36,281 nucleotides of DNA, taken from NCBI GenBank assembly GCA_001801825.1, contig MGYR01000135.1, positions 1-36,281 on the forward strand, in the 5' to 3' direction. Position numbers and translations under genes: made by a program. Numbering within the stretch: the first letter of the stretch is position 1; each line of letters starts with the position of its first letter. Source of the DNA: Gammaproteobacteria bacterium RIFCSPLOWO2_02_FULL_56_15 (GTDB lineage: Bacteria; Pseudomonadota; Gammaproteobacteria; Eutrophobiales; Eutrophobiaceae). Below are positions 8,774-17,463 of this stretch, piece by piece. The notes beneath the pieces were generated by a model. It worked only from the letters and a program-made list of their open reading frames with translations. It did not search any database and had not been told where the DNA came from.

Positions 8774-9505
8774 TTATGGTATCGGGAGGAATACCGCTGT
8801 GGCCATCCTCTGGATCACTTTTCTTATCATCCGGTTGTTCTTTCCCGCCAGAACTAAGGCCATGGTATCCTGTAAAGCAATCAGCTTGCCGAAAAGTCTT
8901 TCATAACTGAGATTTTCTATCTCTCCGGGCAAGGAATTGCTGTACACCAGCGGCTCCCCCTGGTGATCCCGTGCATGACTGAGCTTCCACACAGCCAGTT
9001 CGATGTTTCTCGCACTGTTATAGAGTGCCTGCGAGTCAATGCTGTCATAGAGAAAAAATTCTGTCTTGTAGCGGTAGGACGCCATGACCATGGACATCAG
9101 ACCTACTACGTAACAGAAAACCCGATCCCCTCTATATCCGGGTGACAGCGAAAGTTCAATCGCCTCGGCCCCGTAGATCCCGTCAAGTTCCTCGAAATTC
9201 CAGTTGCTGGTCCGGCTGATAATCCGGTTGATATTCTCTCCGGCATCAGGGTGGGGCGATTTTACAAGTTCACGGGGATTTCGTTTGTAAAGTTTTTCCA
9301 TCAAGGACTGTAGATAGGAACGTGCTTCCCGCACATTGACCTCCATAACCTGATTCATATCCGACTTGACTAGGGAACGCAGTCTGAATTGATCCGTTTT
9401 TGGACCATCGGCATCAGGCCGTAACGTGCTACAAGCCGAGACTATAACCAAAAGTAGAAATATAAGGTATCGTTCGTTCCCGGAATCGCGTATAGATGAC
9501 GCCAT
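8774..9505 (-). CDS. Uncharacterised outer-membrane-type lipoprotein
   Basis: This 243-residue protein has an N-terminal hydrophobic stretch and a lipobox (IVSAC, Cys25), followed by Ser-Thr, which favours outer-membrane sorting. The mature part is mostly predicted helical. It contains a hydrophobic segment in the middle (FCYVVGLMSMVMASY) and no motif that I recognise. Its start lies three bases after the midA stop and its stop is about 35 bases before uppP, so the three are probably cotranscribed. A role near the cell envelope is likely from the lipobox. A specific function cannot be assigned. Confidence 0.8.
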   Translation of the reverse strand: MASSIRDSGNERYLIFLLLVIVSACSTLRPDADGPKTDQFRLRSLVKSDMNQVMEVNVREARSYLQSLMEKLYKRNPRELVKSPHPDAGENINRIISRTSNWNFEELDGIYGAEAIELSLSPGYRGDRVFCYVVGLMSMVMASYRYKTEFFLYDSIDSQALYNSARNIELAVWKLSHARDHQGEPLVYSNSLPGEIENLSYERLFGKLIALQDTMALVLAGKNNRMIRKVIQRMATAVFLPIP

Positions 9506-9508
9506 CAG

Positions 9509-10723
9509 TTACAGATGTCCCCGTTGATCGGAGCGTGTGAAGCCACGCAACTGATGAGGGCATTTCCTACCCAACACCATTAGCTTGAAGCGTTCCCCCA
9601 TCTCGCCGGGCATCGTCAGCATTCTAATCTGAGCCAGCAGTTGCATGCGGTGCTTTTGATCCATATCCGCGAGCCGGTTCATGATCTGTTCCATATCGCA
9701 AGACAGCAGAAAATAAGCCTGGTTCGTGTAACCGATCAGTGAAAGTCCCGCATCGATGGCTGCTTCCGCCACTGCGGTAAAATCAACCGAAGTCGTTATA
9801 TCCTGCAATCCCGGATAAAGGAAGGGATCATGGTGCACTCGGTGACGGTAATGACACAACAGTGTCCCCTGATCGCGCTGCCAGTGATAATACTCATGCC
9901 GTGGATATCCATAATCCACCAGCAGGATGACTCCCTGCTCCAGAATGCCAGCGAAGGTGCTTACCCAGGCGTCCAGTCCCAGATTTATCTCTGTCGTGTA
10001 GCCATTGGGCCATGCTCCATCCAGTTGCCTTCTGATTCGCCCAGCATGGGAGATTATCTCAGGTCCTGCAGTGACTTTACTCCAGGTAAAATCATCTCGT
10101 TCCCGCGACACGCAGTATTCGAATATCCCTTCCCTCTCAAAACCAAGTCGTACCACCGGTTGTGCATCCAAGACCTCGTTAGCCACGATTACTCCACGAA
10201 ATTCGTATTTGGGTAATCCGGCCAGCCATTCAATCCGACCCATGAGATGCGGGATGCTCATTGTCAGCAGTTCCTGCTGACGGGCCTTCAAATCTGCACT
10301 GATCTCCAGGATGAGATATCTCTCCGGCAGGCAATTCCGGTACTCCAGCTCCCTGAGCATTTCCGCAGCCATTGCACCTGTCCCCGCACCCACTTCAAGT
10401 AGGGATCCACCTCCAATCGATCGCAGGACTTCTTCGCACTGCACCGCGATACAGCGGGAAAACAACGGGGAGATTTCAGGAGCCGTTACAAAATCACCGT
10501 CCCTGCCAAATTTTCTTGCCCCGGCGCTGTAGTAGCCCAGCCCCGGTTCGTAGAGAGCCATCCGCATGAATTGATCGAAACCGATAGCTCCCTTGTTTTC
10601 TATAATCCTTTCTATAATTCGATGTGTCAGGGCCTCGCTGTGTGCGATGGCTTCCCGACCCGGTGCAGGGACGTTGCAGACACTTCGGCCCGATCCAGCA
10701 GCAGCTTGCCTGAAAGTGGTCAT
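9509..10723 (-). CDS. MidA/NDUFAF7-type SAM-dependent methyltransferase
   Basis: This 404-residue protein belongs to the class of methyltransferases (Methyltransf_28) that includes human NDUFAF7, which methylates an arginine in respiratory complex I. The features are GYYSAGARKFGRDGDFVTAP, the SAM-binding loop LLEVGAGTG (residues 108-116), the VVANEVLDAQPV motif and VDYGYP. The bacterial members have not been linked to one clear target. The first about 20 residues are not conserved in character and the start has no clear ribosome site, so translation may begin later. It is divergent from folM across 88 bases. Confidence 0.85.
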   Translation of the reverse strand: MTTFRQAAAGSGRSVCNVPAPGREAIAHSEALTHRIIERIIENKGAIGFDQFMRMALYEPGLGYYSAGARKFGRDGDFVTAPEISPLFSRCIAVQCEEVLRSIGGGSLLEVGAGTGAMAAEMLRELEYRNCLPERYLILEISADLKARQQELLTMSIPHLMGRIEWLAGLPKYEFRGVIVANEVLDAQPVVRLGFEREGIFEYCVSRERDDFTWSKVTAGPEIISHAGRIRRQLDGAWPNGYTTEINLGLDAWVSTFAGILEQGVILLVDYGYPRHEYYHWQRDQGTLLCHYRHRVHHDPFLYPGLQDITTSVDFTAVAEAAIDAGLSLIGYTNQAYFLLSCDMEQIMNRLADMDQKHRMQLLAQIRMLTMPGEMGERFKLMVLGRKCPHQLRGFTRSDQRGHL

Positions 10724-10811
10724 CTAATGGTTTTCGAAAATGCGATTTTCTGTCCGCTTGTTGGTACAATCATACTGTCGATGTTACAACTTGCATAATA
10801 TCAACCAGACC

Positions 10812-11543
10812 ATGGCAAATAAAACAGTTCTTGTAACCGGAGCTGCGAAGAGACTTGGCGCCGGACTTGCCCGGTATTTGCACGGTCAAGGTATGGATAT
10901 CATCCTTCATTACCATCATTCACAGGATGAGGCACAAGTGTTGGCTGATGAACTCTCGGAATTGCGGGATGGATCAATCTTGACCGTAATGGGTGACCTG
11001 AGAGATCCCGACGCCCCCAGGCAGATAATTTCTGCTGCAGCTCAATTCAAGGGACACCTTGATGTGTTAATCAACAACGCCTCGGTTTTTTATCCGACCC
11101 CACTGGAGCACGCTACCCTCTCGCAATGGGATGAGTCGATTACCGTAAATATGAGAGCACCTTATTTTCTCACGAAAGAGGCAGCCTCTTATTTGCGTAT
11201 AGCAAAGGGCTGTATTATCAGCATCGCGGACATCCATGCGGATCGGCCTCTGTACAACTACTCCATATATTGCGCTTCCAAGGCGGGACTGGTGATGCTG
11301 ACCCGGGCACTAGCCCGGGAGCTGGGGCCGGCAATACGGGTAAATGCAGTTGCACCTGGCGCAATACTCTGGCCCGAATCTATGCCCATCAGTAAACAGA
11401 ATGACATCCTTGACCGGACAGTACTGAAACAGGCCGGCAGCACGGATGATATCGCCAAGGCAATCAGGTACCTGATCCTTGATGGGGATTATATTACGGG
11501 TCAGGTGTTGACCGTGGACGGCGGACGCACACTCTACTCCTGA
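10812..11543 (+). CDS. folM: Pteridine/dihydromonapterin reductase, SDR family
   Basis: This 243-residue short-chain dehydrogenase has the nucleotide loop TGAAKRLG, an NNAS motif and a catalytic YSIYCASK (Tyr and Lys). The Arg in the TG-loop and the SIADIHADRP segment replace the usual catalytic Ser region and are typical of pteridine reductases. These reduce dihydropterins to tetrahydro forms with NADPH. The ATG at 10812 begins the Rossmann domain directly; 24 extra codons from 10740 look untranslated. folK and folB lie about 0.5-1 kb away on the opposite strand, supporting a role in pterin metabolism. Confidence 0.85.
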   Translation: MANKTVLVTGAAKRLGAGLARYLHGQGMDIILHYHHSQDEAQVLADELSELRDGSILTVMGDLRDPDAPRQIISAAAQFKGHLDVLINNASVFYPTPLEHATLSQWDESITVNMRAPYFLTKEAASYLRIAKGCIISIADIHADRPLYNYSIYCASKAGLVMLTRALARELGPAIRVNAVAPGAILWPESMPISKQNDILDRTVLKQAGSTDDIAKAIRYLILDGDYITGQVLTVDGGRTLYS

Positions 11544-11550
11544 GTGGCGC

Positions 11551-11574
11551 CGGCAATGCAAGGATGAATTGCCG
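11551..11574. terminator. Short hairpin between convergent folM and lipoprotein genes
   Basis: CGGCAAT and ATTGCCG form a 7-bp stem with a 10-base loop, exactly between the two converging stops. No T run follows on the plus strand. It may be a weak shared terminator. Confidence 0.4.
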
Positions 11575-11576
11575 AA

Positions 11577-11981
11577 TTACTCAAACTGCGGGATCTCACC
11601 GGCATTAAACCAGGCTTTCAGCTCCGGGTCATACCACCACTGATGTTCGAAGGATATTTTTTGCAATGTGCCACGACTGGTATTGTAATATTCGATTTGC
11701 CCCTTGATAGTCGCCTCTGACACGGATTCATCAACGACCTTTTCATCCACCCGGTAGCCTGTAACACGCACTGCCTGCAGTTTCCCGGTATCCAATTGCA
11801 GCTGCCCGCCATCCCGATCCCGGTGAAAGTCCTCGATTTCGTTATATAGAGACCAGCGCCACGCGACACTGTACCCGTTAATCGCCGCCTCAAGGGAATT
11901 AGCCCTGGACCTGATATTACTGCTGTTGCATGCCGCAAGAGTCAGCAGAAAAATGTACAGTAGATATAACTTTCTGTTCAT
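11577..11981 (-). CDS. Small lipoprotein of unknown function
   Basis: This 134-residue protein starts at an ATG at 11981 with AGGTG eight bases upstream; a GTG three codons earlier overlaps that site and was not used. A signal peptide ends in a lipobox (TLAAC, Cys18). The mature part has an EAAINGYSVAWRWSLYNEIEDFH region, then beta-rich sequence ending WWYDPELKAWF. It looks like the small periplasmic lipoproteins common in gammaproteobacteria, but I cannot name a family. It lies between folM (convergent) and folK (same strand, about 60 bases upstream). Confidence 0.7.
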   Translation of the reverse strand: MNRKLYLLYIFLLTLAACNSSNIRSRANSLEAAINGYSVAWRWSLYNEIEDFHRDRDGGQLQLDTGKLQAVRVTGYRVDEKVVDESVSEATIKGQIEYYNTSRGTLQKISFEHQWWYDPELKAWFNAGEIPQFE

Positions 11982-12039
11982 AGCAATCACCTGTCAATTA
12001 TTATTGGTGGCCTCAAGTACAACAGGAGCAGAGAGAGAA

Positions 12040-12531
12040 TCATAGCGGGTTGAATTGAACCTGCCATATGGATTGTTCCGGGTCACAGAACTTGATCCAT
12101 AGTTCCGCCATACTGATGCCGAGCACGGGGTGTATGATGTTGGCGGCAATATCGGCGAGTGGTTTCAGTACAAACGCATATCTTGTGATTTCCTCCCTTG
12201 GAACCTGAAACCTTCCCCATTGTTGAATGAGATCGCCGTACATCAGCAAGTCGAGATCCAGTGATCGGGAACCAACATATGGTCCGGTCCTGACCCTCTT
12301 GCATAGTGATTCGATCTCGTGCAGTTCTATAACCAGTTGTTTCGGGGCCAACCCGGTACTAAACCCGACCACGAGATTATAGAAATTTTCTCCTTCAAAG
12401 CCCACAGCCCGGCTTTCATACACGGGTGAAAGTGAGATAATTCCGAAACGCTCTCTGATCTTAGCAATACCGATCCTGATATTCTGCTCGCGGTCCATAT
12501 TACTGCCGATTCCCACAAACACCATCTCCAT
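12040..12531 (-). CDS. folK: 6-hydroxymethyl-7,8-dihydropterin pyrophosphokinase (HPPK)
   Basis: This 163-residue cytoplasmic enzyme transfers pyrophosphate from ATP to 6-hydroxymethyl-dihydropterin, the step before dihydropteroate synthase. Conserved features are VGIGSNMDRE near the start, YESRAVG, and SRSLDLDLLMYGD with the metal-binding Asp pair. A further feature is the YAFVLKPLADIAANIIHP segment. The length is normal. It starts one base after the folB stop, so folB and folK form a tight operon. The next enzyme (folP) is not in the window. Confidence 0.93.
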   Translation of the reverse strand: MEMVFVGIGSNMDREQNIRIGIAKIRERFGIISLSPVYESRAVGFEGENFYNLVVGFSTGLAPKQLVIELHEIESLCKRVRTGPYVGSRSLDLDLLMYGDLIQQWGRFQVPREEITRYAFVLKPLADIAANIIHPVLGISMAELWIKFCDPEQSIWQVQFNPL

Positions 12532-12532
12532 A

Positions 12533-12889
12533 TCAGCCAGGCATCCTCCTTTCTATAATGACGCCCACATCCCGGACTCCCCTGACTGCACCTTGTTTGT
12601 TGAGCGTCAGGCGGCACCAGGGTACCTTGAATTCCATCAAAATGATTTCTGCAATTTTTTCCGCCAGTGATTCGACCAATTCAAAGCGGCTTTCTTCTAC
12701 AAAGGAAATAATCCTCTTTGCTACTTCCTTGTAATTGAGCGTATTCTCAATGGAATCTCCGGCGGCCGCTTTTGCCACGTCAGCTCCCATTTCAATATCC
12801 AGAATAACCGTCTGCCTGGTTCTGCGTTCCCACTCATAGATCCCTATTACGGTATCGATACGCAAATCTCTCAGAAATATTATGTCCAC
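12533..12889 (-). CDS. folB: Dihydroneopterin aldolase FolB
   Basis: This 118-residue enzyme cleaves 7,8-dihydroneopterin to 6-hydroxymethyl-dihydropterin and glycolaldehyde. It shows IGIYEWER (Glu21, substrate binding), NTLNYKEV, FELVESLAEKIA and the Lys98 region LNKQGAVRG, where most homologues have KPGA. VGVIIER closes the fold. It is the first gene of the folB-folK pair and is divergent from plsY across about 170 bases, a neighbourhood also found in E. coli (folB beside plsY). Confidence 0.93.
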   Translation of the reverse strand: MDIIFLRDLRIDTVIGIYEWERRTRQTVILDIEMGADVAKAAAGDSIENTLNYKEVAKRIISFVEESRFELVESLAEKIAEIILMEFKVPWCRLTLNKQGAVRGVRDVGVIIERRMPG

Positions 12890-13063
12890 GGAGCTAGTCT
12901 AATCACAGTAGTCGAAAACAGTATACACTCTGAGAAATAGTCTGCCAGATCGAAAGCTTCAAGCCCGCAAGGGTCGCCCTTGAAAATATCCGGGTACATA
13001 TGCATTGACACCGCTACAATAAGACAAGGCAAAGATTAAGGGACTGCCTCTGGATATAACAGC

Positions 13064-13660
13064 ATGTTGATGAATCTTTTTCTCGTTTCCCTCGCATACC
13101 TTTCTGGGTCACTCTGTTCCGCTATCATCATTTGCAGGCTCCTGGGTCTGGAAGACCCGCGCCGAGGCGGTTCCGGCAATCCGGGGGCTACCAATGTATT
13201 GCGTCTTTATGGCAGCAGGGTGGCTGCATTTACCCTGGCAGGTGATGTATTAAAAGGTATTGCACCCGTACTTCTGGCGAAGTTCCTGCAGGCCCCACAA
13301 ATTGTCATCGCCCTCTGTGGCCTGGGTGCATTTTTTGGACACGTTTATCCATTGTACTTCCGATTCCGGGGCGGGAAGGGTGTCGCTACGTTCCTCGGTG
13401 TGCTTGGAGCGACTGACTGGTTGCTGGGACTCGGTTTCATCATTACCTGGTCGGCTGTGGCCCTGGTGTCCAGATACTCTTCACTGGCGGCAGTCATTGC
13501 CTCTGTCATGACGCTGTTATATACGTGGCTGCTAACAGAATCACCTGTTTATCTGCTATGTAATCTATGCATTGTATCTGCCCTACTCTGGAGGCACAGA
13601 TCCAATCTGGCCAAACTGCTGACCGGAACGGAAAAAAAGATCGGGGGAAAAAGCACCTGA
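13064..13660 (+). CDS. plsY: Acyl-phosphate:glycerol-3-phosphate acyltransferase PlsY
   Basis: This 198-residue inner-membrane enzyme transfers an acyl group from acyl-phosphate to glycerol-3-phosphate, the first step of phospholipid synthesis. The family motifs are visible: GSGNPGATNVLR (residues 36-47) and GHVYPLYFRFRGGKGVAT (92-109). Five or more membrane segments are predicted. The C terminus is basic. The ribosome site is weak; an ATG two codons on is an alternative. It is convergent with tsaD (13 bases between stops). Confidence 0.94.
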   Translation: MLMNLFLVSLAYLSGSLCSAIIICRLLGLEDPRRGGSGNPGATNVLRLYGSRVAAFTLAGDVLKGIAPVLLAKFLQAPQIVIALCGLGAFFGHVYPLYFRFRGGKGVATFLGVLGATDWLLGLGFIITWSAVALVSRYSSLAAVIASVMTLLYTWLLTESPVYLLCNLCIVSALLWRHRSNLAKLLTGTEKKIGGKST

Positions 13661-13673
13661 AATTGCCACAACA

Positions 13674-14690
13674 CTACGGATCCACGACCCTGGGCAGATC
13701 TTGCAACGGCCAGCGGGGATATGCGGCAAAGGCCAGGGGTTCCTGCACCCCGGATTGCAGACGCAGCCACCCTGCGTAGGCGATCATGGCGCCGTTGTCA
13801 GTGCAAAATTCCGGTCTGGGAAAATATATCCTTCCCCCCTCTTCCCCAATCATGCGGGTTAAGCCTTCCCGTAACTGACGATTCGCGCTTACACCCCCAG
13901 CCGCAATTAGCCGCTTCAGCCCCGTGGAACGCATGGCCCGTCGGCATTTAATTATCAGCGTATCCACCACTGCATCGACGAAAGCACGGGCTATATCCGC
14001 CCGAGTCTGTTCATCCGATCCCGAGGCTGTCACTGTATTCAGAACCTGAGTCTTGAGACCACTGAAACTGAAATCCAGACCCGGCCGCGCAGTCATCGGC
14101 CTGGGGAAAGTAAAAACCCCGGTTCGACCATTTTCTGCCAATACCGATAGCTGAGACCCGCCTGGATATTCAATGCCCAGTAATTTCGCTGTTTTGTCAA
14201 ATGCCTCGCCCGCAGCATCATCCAGCGTATCTCCCAGTATGTAATAGACGCTAGGGGCATCAACTTGGACCAGTTGCGTGTGGCCTCCGGACACCAGCAA
14301 GGCCAGGAAGGGGAAATCTGGGGGATGTACTTCCAGCATGGGAGCGAGCAAATGAGCCTCCATGTGGTGCACGGCAATCGCCGGTTTTCCCCATGCATAT
14401 GCCAGACTTCGACCGATCGCGGCGCCCACCAACAGGGCGCCTACGAGACCAGGCCCGGCGGTATAGGCGATTCCGTCCGCCTTGGTGATACCTGCCGCTT
14501 CCAGGACATCACGGATCAGGAGAATAGTGCGGCTGATATGGTTGCGTGACGCGAGTTCAGGCACGACACCGCCATAATCACGATGCAGACTGGCCTGACT
14601 GTGCAACAAGTGTGCGAGCAATCCCCGTTCCGGGTGGTAAACGGCCACTCCGGTCTCATCACAGGAGGTTTCTATCCCCAGTACATACAT
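13674..14690 (-). CDS. tsaD: tRNA N6-threonylcarbamoyladenosine synthase subunit TsaD
   Basis: This 338-residue ASKHA-fold protein transfers the threonylcarbamoyl group to A37 of ANN-decoding tRNAs, working with TsaB, TsaC and TsaE. It begins GIETSCDETGVAVY. The metal-binding HHMEAH is at residues 108-113, SGGHTQLV follows, and a C-terminal FCTDNGAMIAYAG supplies the conserved Asp. The length is typical. It is divergent from rpsU, as in E. coli. Its substrates would include the tRNA-Ile with A37 that lies about 5 kb away. Confidence 0.96.
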   Translation of the reverse strand: MYVLGIETSCDETGVAVYHPERGLLAHLLHSQASLHRDYGGVVPELASRNHISRTILLIRDVLEAAGITKADGIAYTAGPGLVGALLVGAAIGRSLAYAWGKPAIAVHHMEAHLLAPMLEVHPPDFPFLALLVSGGHTQLVQVDAPSVYYILGDTLDDAAGEAFDKTAKLLGIEYPGGSQLSVLAENGRTGVFTFPRPMTARPGLDFSFSGLKTQVLNTVTASGSDEQTRADIARAFVDAVVDTLIIKCRRAMRSTGLKRLIAAGGVSANRQLREGLTRMIGEEGGRIYFPRPEFCTDNGAMIAYAGWLRLQSGVQEPLAFAAYPRWPLQDLPRVVDP

Positions 14691-14730
14691 AATTACTTTC
14701 TAAATAATGGTAAGATTTGCCGATTATGCC

Positions 14731-14758
14731 TTGCAATTCACCGGAATAGCACTAAAAT
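14731..14758 (+). promoter_or_regulatory. Possible sigma-70 promoter of rpsU
   Basis: TTGCAA (14731-14736), a 16-base spacer and TAAAAT (14753-14758) lie about 45 bases before rpsU in the tsaD-rpsU divergent gap. It is assigned by resemblance and position only. Confidence 0.4.
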
Positions 14759-14760
14759 TG

Positions 14761-14783
14761 CCCGCTTTTCCATAACCAGCGGG
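14761..14783 (+). promoter_or_regulatory. Hairpin in the rpsU leader
   Basis: CCCGC and GCGGG form a 5-bp stem over a 13-base loop directly downstream of the putative promoter, ending about 20 bases before the rpsU start. It could be an mRNA leader structure, but such a short stem may be chance. Confidence 0.25.
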
Positions 14784-14803
14784 ATTTCAGGAACCATAAC
14801 TAT

Positions 14804-15019
14804 ATGCCATCAGTTAAAGTCAGAGACAATGAACCATTTGACCTGGCCCTGCGCAGGTTCAAGCGTGCCTGCGAAAAAGCCGGGACACTGGCCGAAGTCC
14901 ATCGCAGGGAAGCCTATGAAAAGCCCACGCAGATAAGAAAACGCAAAGCAGCAGCGGCTGTAAAACGTAACCAGAAGCGCGTCTCCAAGGAACTGAACCG
15001 GCATATCCGACTGTACTAA
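14804..15019 (+). CDS. rpsU: 30S ribosomal protein bS21
   Basis: The 71-residue sequence is full length and highly conserved: it starts MPSVKVRDNEPFDLALRRFK, has REAYEKPTQIRKRKAAAAVK and ends in a basic tail. bS21 sits by the 16S 3' end and helps mRNA selection. It is the first gene of the macromolecular synthesis cluster (rpsU-yqeY-dnaG-rpoD). AGGA lies 11 bases before the ATG. Confidence 0.97.
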   Translation: MPSVKVRDNEPFDLALRRFKRACEKAGTLAEVHRREAYEKPTQIRKRKAAAAVKRNQKRVSKELNRHIRLY

Positions 15020-15049
15020 GTACACGTTGCCCGGAATAATCCAATCCCC

Positions 15050-15499
15050 ATGTCCGCCTTGAAACAACGGATCAGTGATGATGTCAAGCAGGCCATGCGC
15101 GAGCGGGACAAGGAGCGGCTTTCCACACTTAGACTTCTAACTGCAGCGATCAAGCAGAAAGAAGTCGATGACCGGCTAGAGCTTGATGATGGCCATATAC
15201 TGGCTTTACTGGACAAACTTATCAGACAATATAGTGATTCCATCGAACAGTTCAAAAAGGGGAATCGATACGACCTCGTGGAGAAGGAAACTCGGGAACT
15301 GCAGATAGTACTGCACTACCTGCCAACGCAAATGACCAGAGACGAAATCGCCAGCTTGGTAGCCGATACCATTGATGAGACCAGTGCAACGAGTATCCGG
15401 GACATGGGCAAGGTCATGGGCGCGCTGAAACCAAGGGTACAGGGTCGTGCAGATATGAGTATCGTCAGCGAACTTCTCAAACAGCAATTATCCCCGTAA
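15050..15499 (+). CDS. yqeY: GatB/YqeY domain protein
   Basis: This 149-residue protein is full length for the stand-alone YqeY family, which resembles the tail domain of GatB (tRNA-dependent amidotransferase). It has LKQRISDDVKQAMRERDKERLSTLR, YLPTQMTRDEI and the C-terminal MGKVMGALKPRVQGRADMS. The family binds tRNA-like substrates but its role is not settled. It lies 30 bases after rpsU and 82 before dnaG. This insertion in the rpsU-dnaG operon is common in gammaproteobacteria. Confidence 0.93.
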   Translation: MSALKQRISDDVKQAMRERDKERLSTLRLLTAAIKQKEVDDRLELDDGHILALLDKLIRQYSDSIEQFKKGNRYDLVEKETRELQIVLHYLPTQMTRDEIASLVADTIDETSATSIRDMGKVMGALKPRVQGRADMSIVSELLKQQLSP

Positions 15500-15581
15500 T
15501 ACTTCTTGTTCTTCTTGCTACAGGGATCCACGGTACGGCACCCTGTCATGGCAGTTCTCTCCGGCTATACTTCACAGAACC

Positions 15582-17369
15582 ATGAGCGGCCTGATACCAC
15601 AGCCCTTTATTGATGACCTGTTGGCCAGAACAGACATTGTGGATCTGATCCACAGTTATGTTCCCTTGAAGAAGGCTGGCCATAATTATCAGGCACTGTG
15701 CCCGTTCCACGACGAAAAAACCCCATCATTTTCAGTCAATCAAGACCGGCAGTTCTATCATTGCTTCGGTTGTGGTGCGAGCGGGAACGCCATCAGTTTC
15801 ATGATGAATTACAACCGCATAGATTTTGTTGACGTGATCGAAGAACTGGCTACCCGTGCAGGATTGACTGTCCCGCACGAAGGAACAGCGCAATCACAGA
15901 AGGTCAAGGAAGACCTGACAGAACTCTATGAACTGATGGAACTCGTAATCGATTTTTATCGCAAGCAGCTGCAGGATCACTCACAATCTGGCTGTGCGGT
16001 TGAATACCTCAAGCACCGTGGCATCACTGACGAGATTGCATCAAAGTACGAGCTCGGCTTCGCACCGGATAACTGGGATTACCTCATTCAAAACCTGGGG
16101 AAGTCCGAGGCGGCAAAGGATCGTCTGTATAAAGCGGGGATGATCATTCGGCGTGATAACGGTAACTATTATGATCGATTCCGGCAACGCATTATGTACC
16201 CGATCCGGGACCAGCGTGGTAGGGCGATCGGTTTCGGTGGCAGAATTATCGATTCCGGTAATCCCAAGTATCTCAATTCGCCGGAAACATCTATTTTTCA
16301 CAAGGGCAGAGAACTTTACGGACTGTACCAGGCCCGCCAGAGTACAAGAAATCCAGAACGGCTTTATGTTGTAGAGGGTTACATGGATGTACTCGCTTTG
16401 TCCCAGCATGGGGTTACGAATTGCGTTGCAACCCTCGGCACAGCAGCTACAAGTGAACATATTGAACGGGTATTCCGCACCACGAGTGAAGTAGTCTTTT
16501 GTTTTGATGGTGATGACGCAGGCAGCAAGGCAGCATGGCGCGCCCTGGAAATTACGCTGCCAATGTTGAGAGACGGAAGGGAGGCCTATTTCATGTTCCT
16601 ACCAGAGGGACAAGATCCGGATGATTATATTCGTACTAACGGTAGGGAGGCATTTACTGACGCGAGCCAGCATCGCCCGCTTTCCAATATACTACTGGAG
16701 TTCCTGACACGGAACTTTAACCCGGCGATAATGGAGCATAAGGTCAGCCTGGTACACAAGGCAACACCATATCTGCAGAATCTACCCCAGGGGAGTCTGA
16801 AGCAGTTACTGTTGGCACAGCTTGCAATGCTTACCGACCGGGACACCAGCCAGTTGGAATTACTCTCATCACACCGAGAAACCCATGAAATCAGGAAATC
16901 AGCTGTTACTTACTCCGCACGAGAGGAGCGGAAACTGGTATCACAAGCAGTCAAACTACTATTACAACGCCCTCAACTTGCCTTACAAGTAACAGAAAAG
17001 ATGTCGCTGGAAAAGAGCGAGACTGCAGGAATCGAATTTCTTCAGGCACTAATCTTACTCGTTAAGAAAAATCCGGATATTACCTGTGCTCGGATACTTG
17101 AAAACTGGAGAGGGACACGATATGAAAAGCGTCTCGTACAGCTCGCACCAGGTGGACAATCACGCTATGGAGCGGATGAAACCTGCTTTGAAAGCAGCGA
17201 CTTCCTGCAGTCAGAATTCCTGGGAATTATCTACAGGTTAGAGGATGGTGAGAGAAAAAAACGACTCGTGGAATTCAATACCGTATCCAGTACCGCGAAA
17301 TTGACCAAAGAGCAAAAGGAATTCCTGAAAAACCTCAACCCGACGGCCAGAAGACCCGGTCAAAAGTGA
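15582..17369 (+). CDS. dnaG: DNA primase
   Basis: This 595-residue enzyme makes RNA primers for the replication fork. The zinc-binding domain holds Cys40, His43, Cys61 and Cys64 (CPFHDEKTPSF, CFGCGASG). The RNA-polymerase basic ridge includes YRFRQRIMYPI-type sequence near 197-207. The TOPRIM centre is EGYMD (Glu265) and FDGDDAG (Asp309, Asp311). The C-terminal helicase-binding domain is present from about residue 440. No ribosome site is evident at the ATG, which suits coupling to the upstream genes. Confidence 0.96.
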   Translation: MSGLIPQPFIDDLLARTDIVDLIHSYVPLKKAGHNYQALCPFHDEKTPSFSVNQDRQFYHCFGCGASGNAISFMMNYNRIDFVDVIEELATRAGLTVPHEGTAQSQKVKEDLTELYELMELVIDFYRKQLQDHSQSGCAVEYLKHRGITDEIASKYELGFAPDNWDYLIQNLGKSEAAKDRLYKAGMIIRRDNGNYYDRFRQRIMYPIRDQRGRAIGFGGRIIDSGNPKYLNSPETSIFHKGRELYGLYQARQSTRNPERLYVVEGYMDVLALSQHGVTNCVATLGTAATSEHIERVFRTTSEVVFCFDGDDAGSKAAWRALEITLPMLRDGREAYFMFLPEGQDPDDYIRTNGREAFTDASQHRPLSNILLEFLTRNFNPAIMEHKVSLVHKATPYLQNLPQGSLKQLLLAQLAMLTDRDTSQLELLSSHRETHEIRKSAVTYSAREERKLVSQAVKLLLQRPQLALQVTEKMSLEKSETAGIEFLQALILLVKKNPDITCARILENWRGTRYEKRLVQLAPGGQSRYGADETCFESSDFLQSEFLGIIYRLEDGERKKRLVEFNTVSSTAKLTKEQKEFLKNLNPTARRPGQK

Positions 17370-17396
17370 TTTTACCTGGCGCGATGTTGAGATACC

Positions 17397-17405
17397 TGTT
17401 ATACT
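17397..17405 (+). promoter_or_regulatory. Possible extended -10 promoter upstream of rpoD
   Basis: TG-T-TATACT is a good extended -10 element in the dnaG-rpoD gap; the -35 region 17 bases upstream is poor. It would allow rpoD to be transcribed apart from the operon, as is known in E. coli. Confidence 0.4.
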
Positions 17406-17463
17406 GTTCTGTTAGCATTTCTGCTATTTTTTCTATTTTATCAACCACTTAGAGAAAACCATC

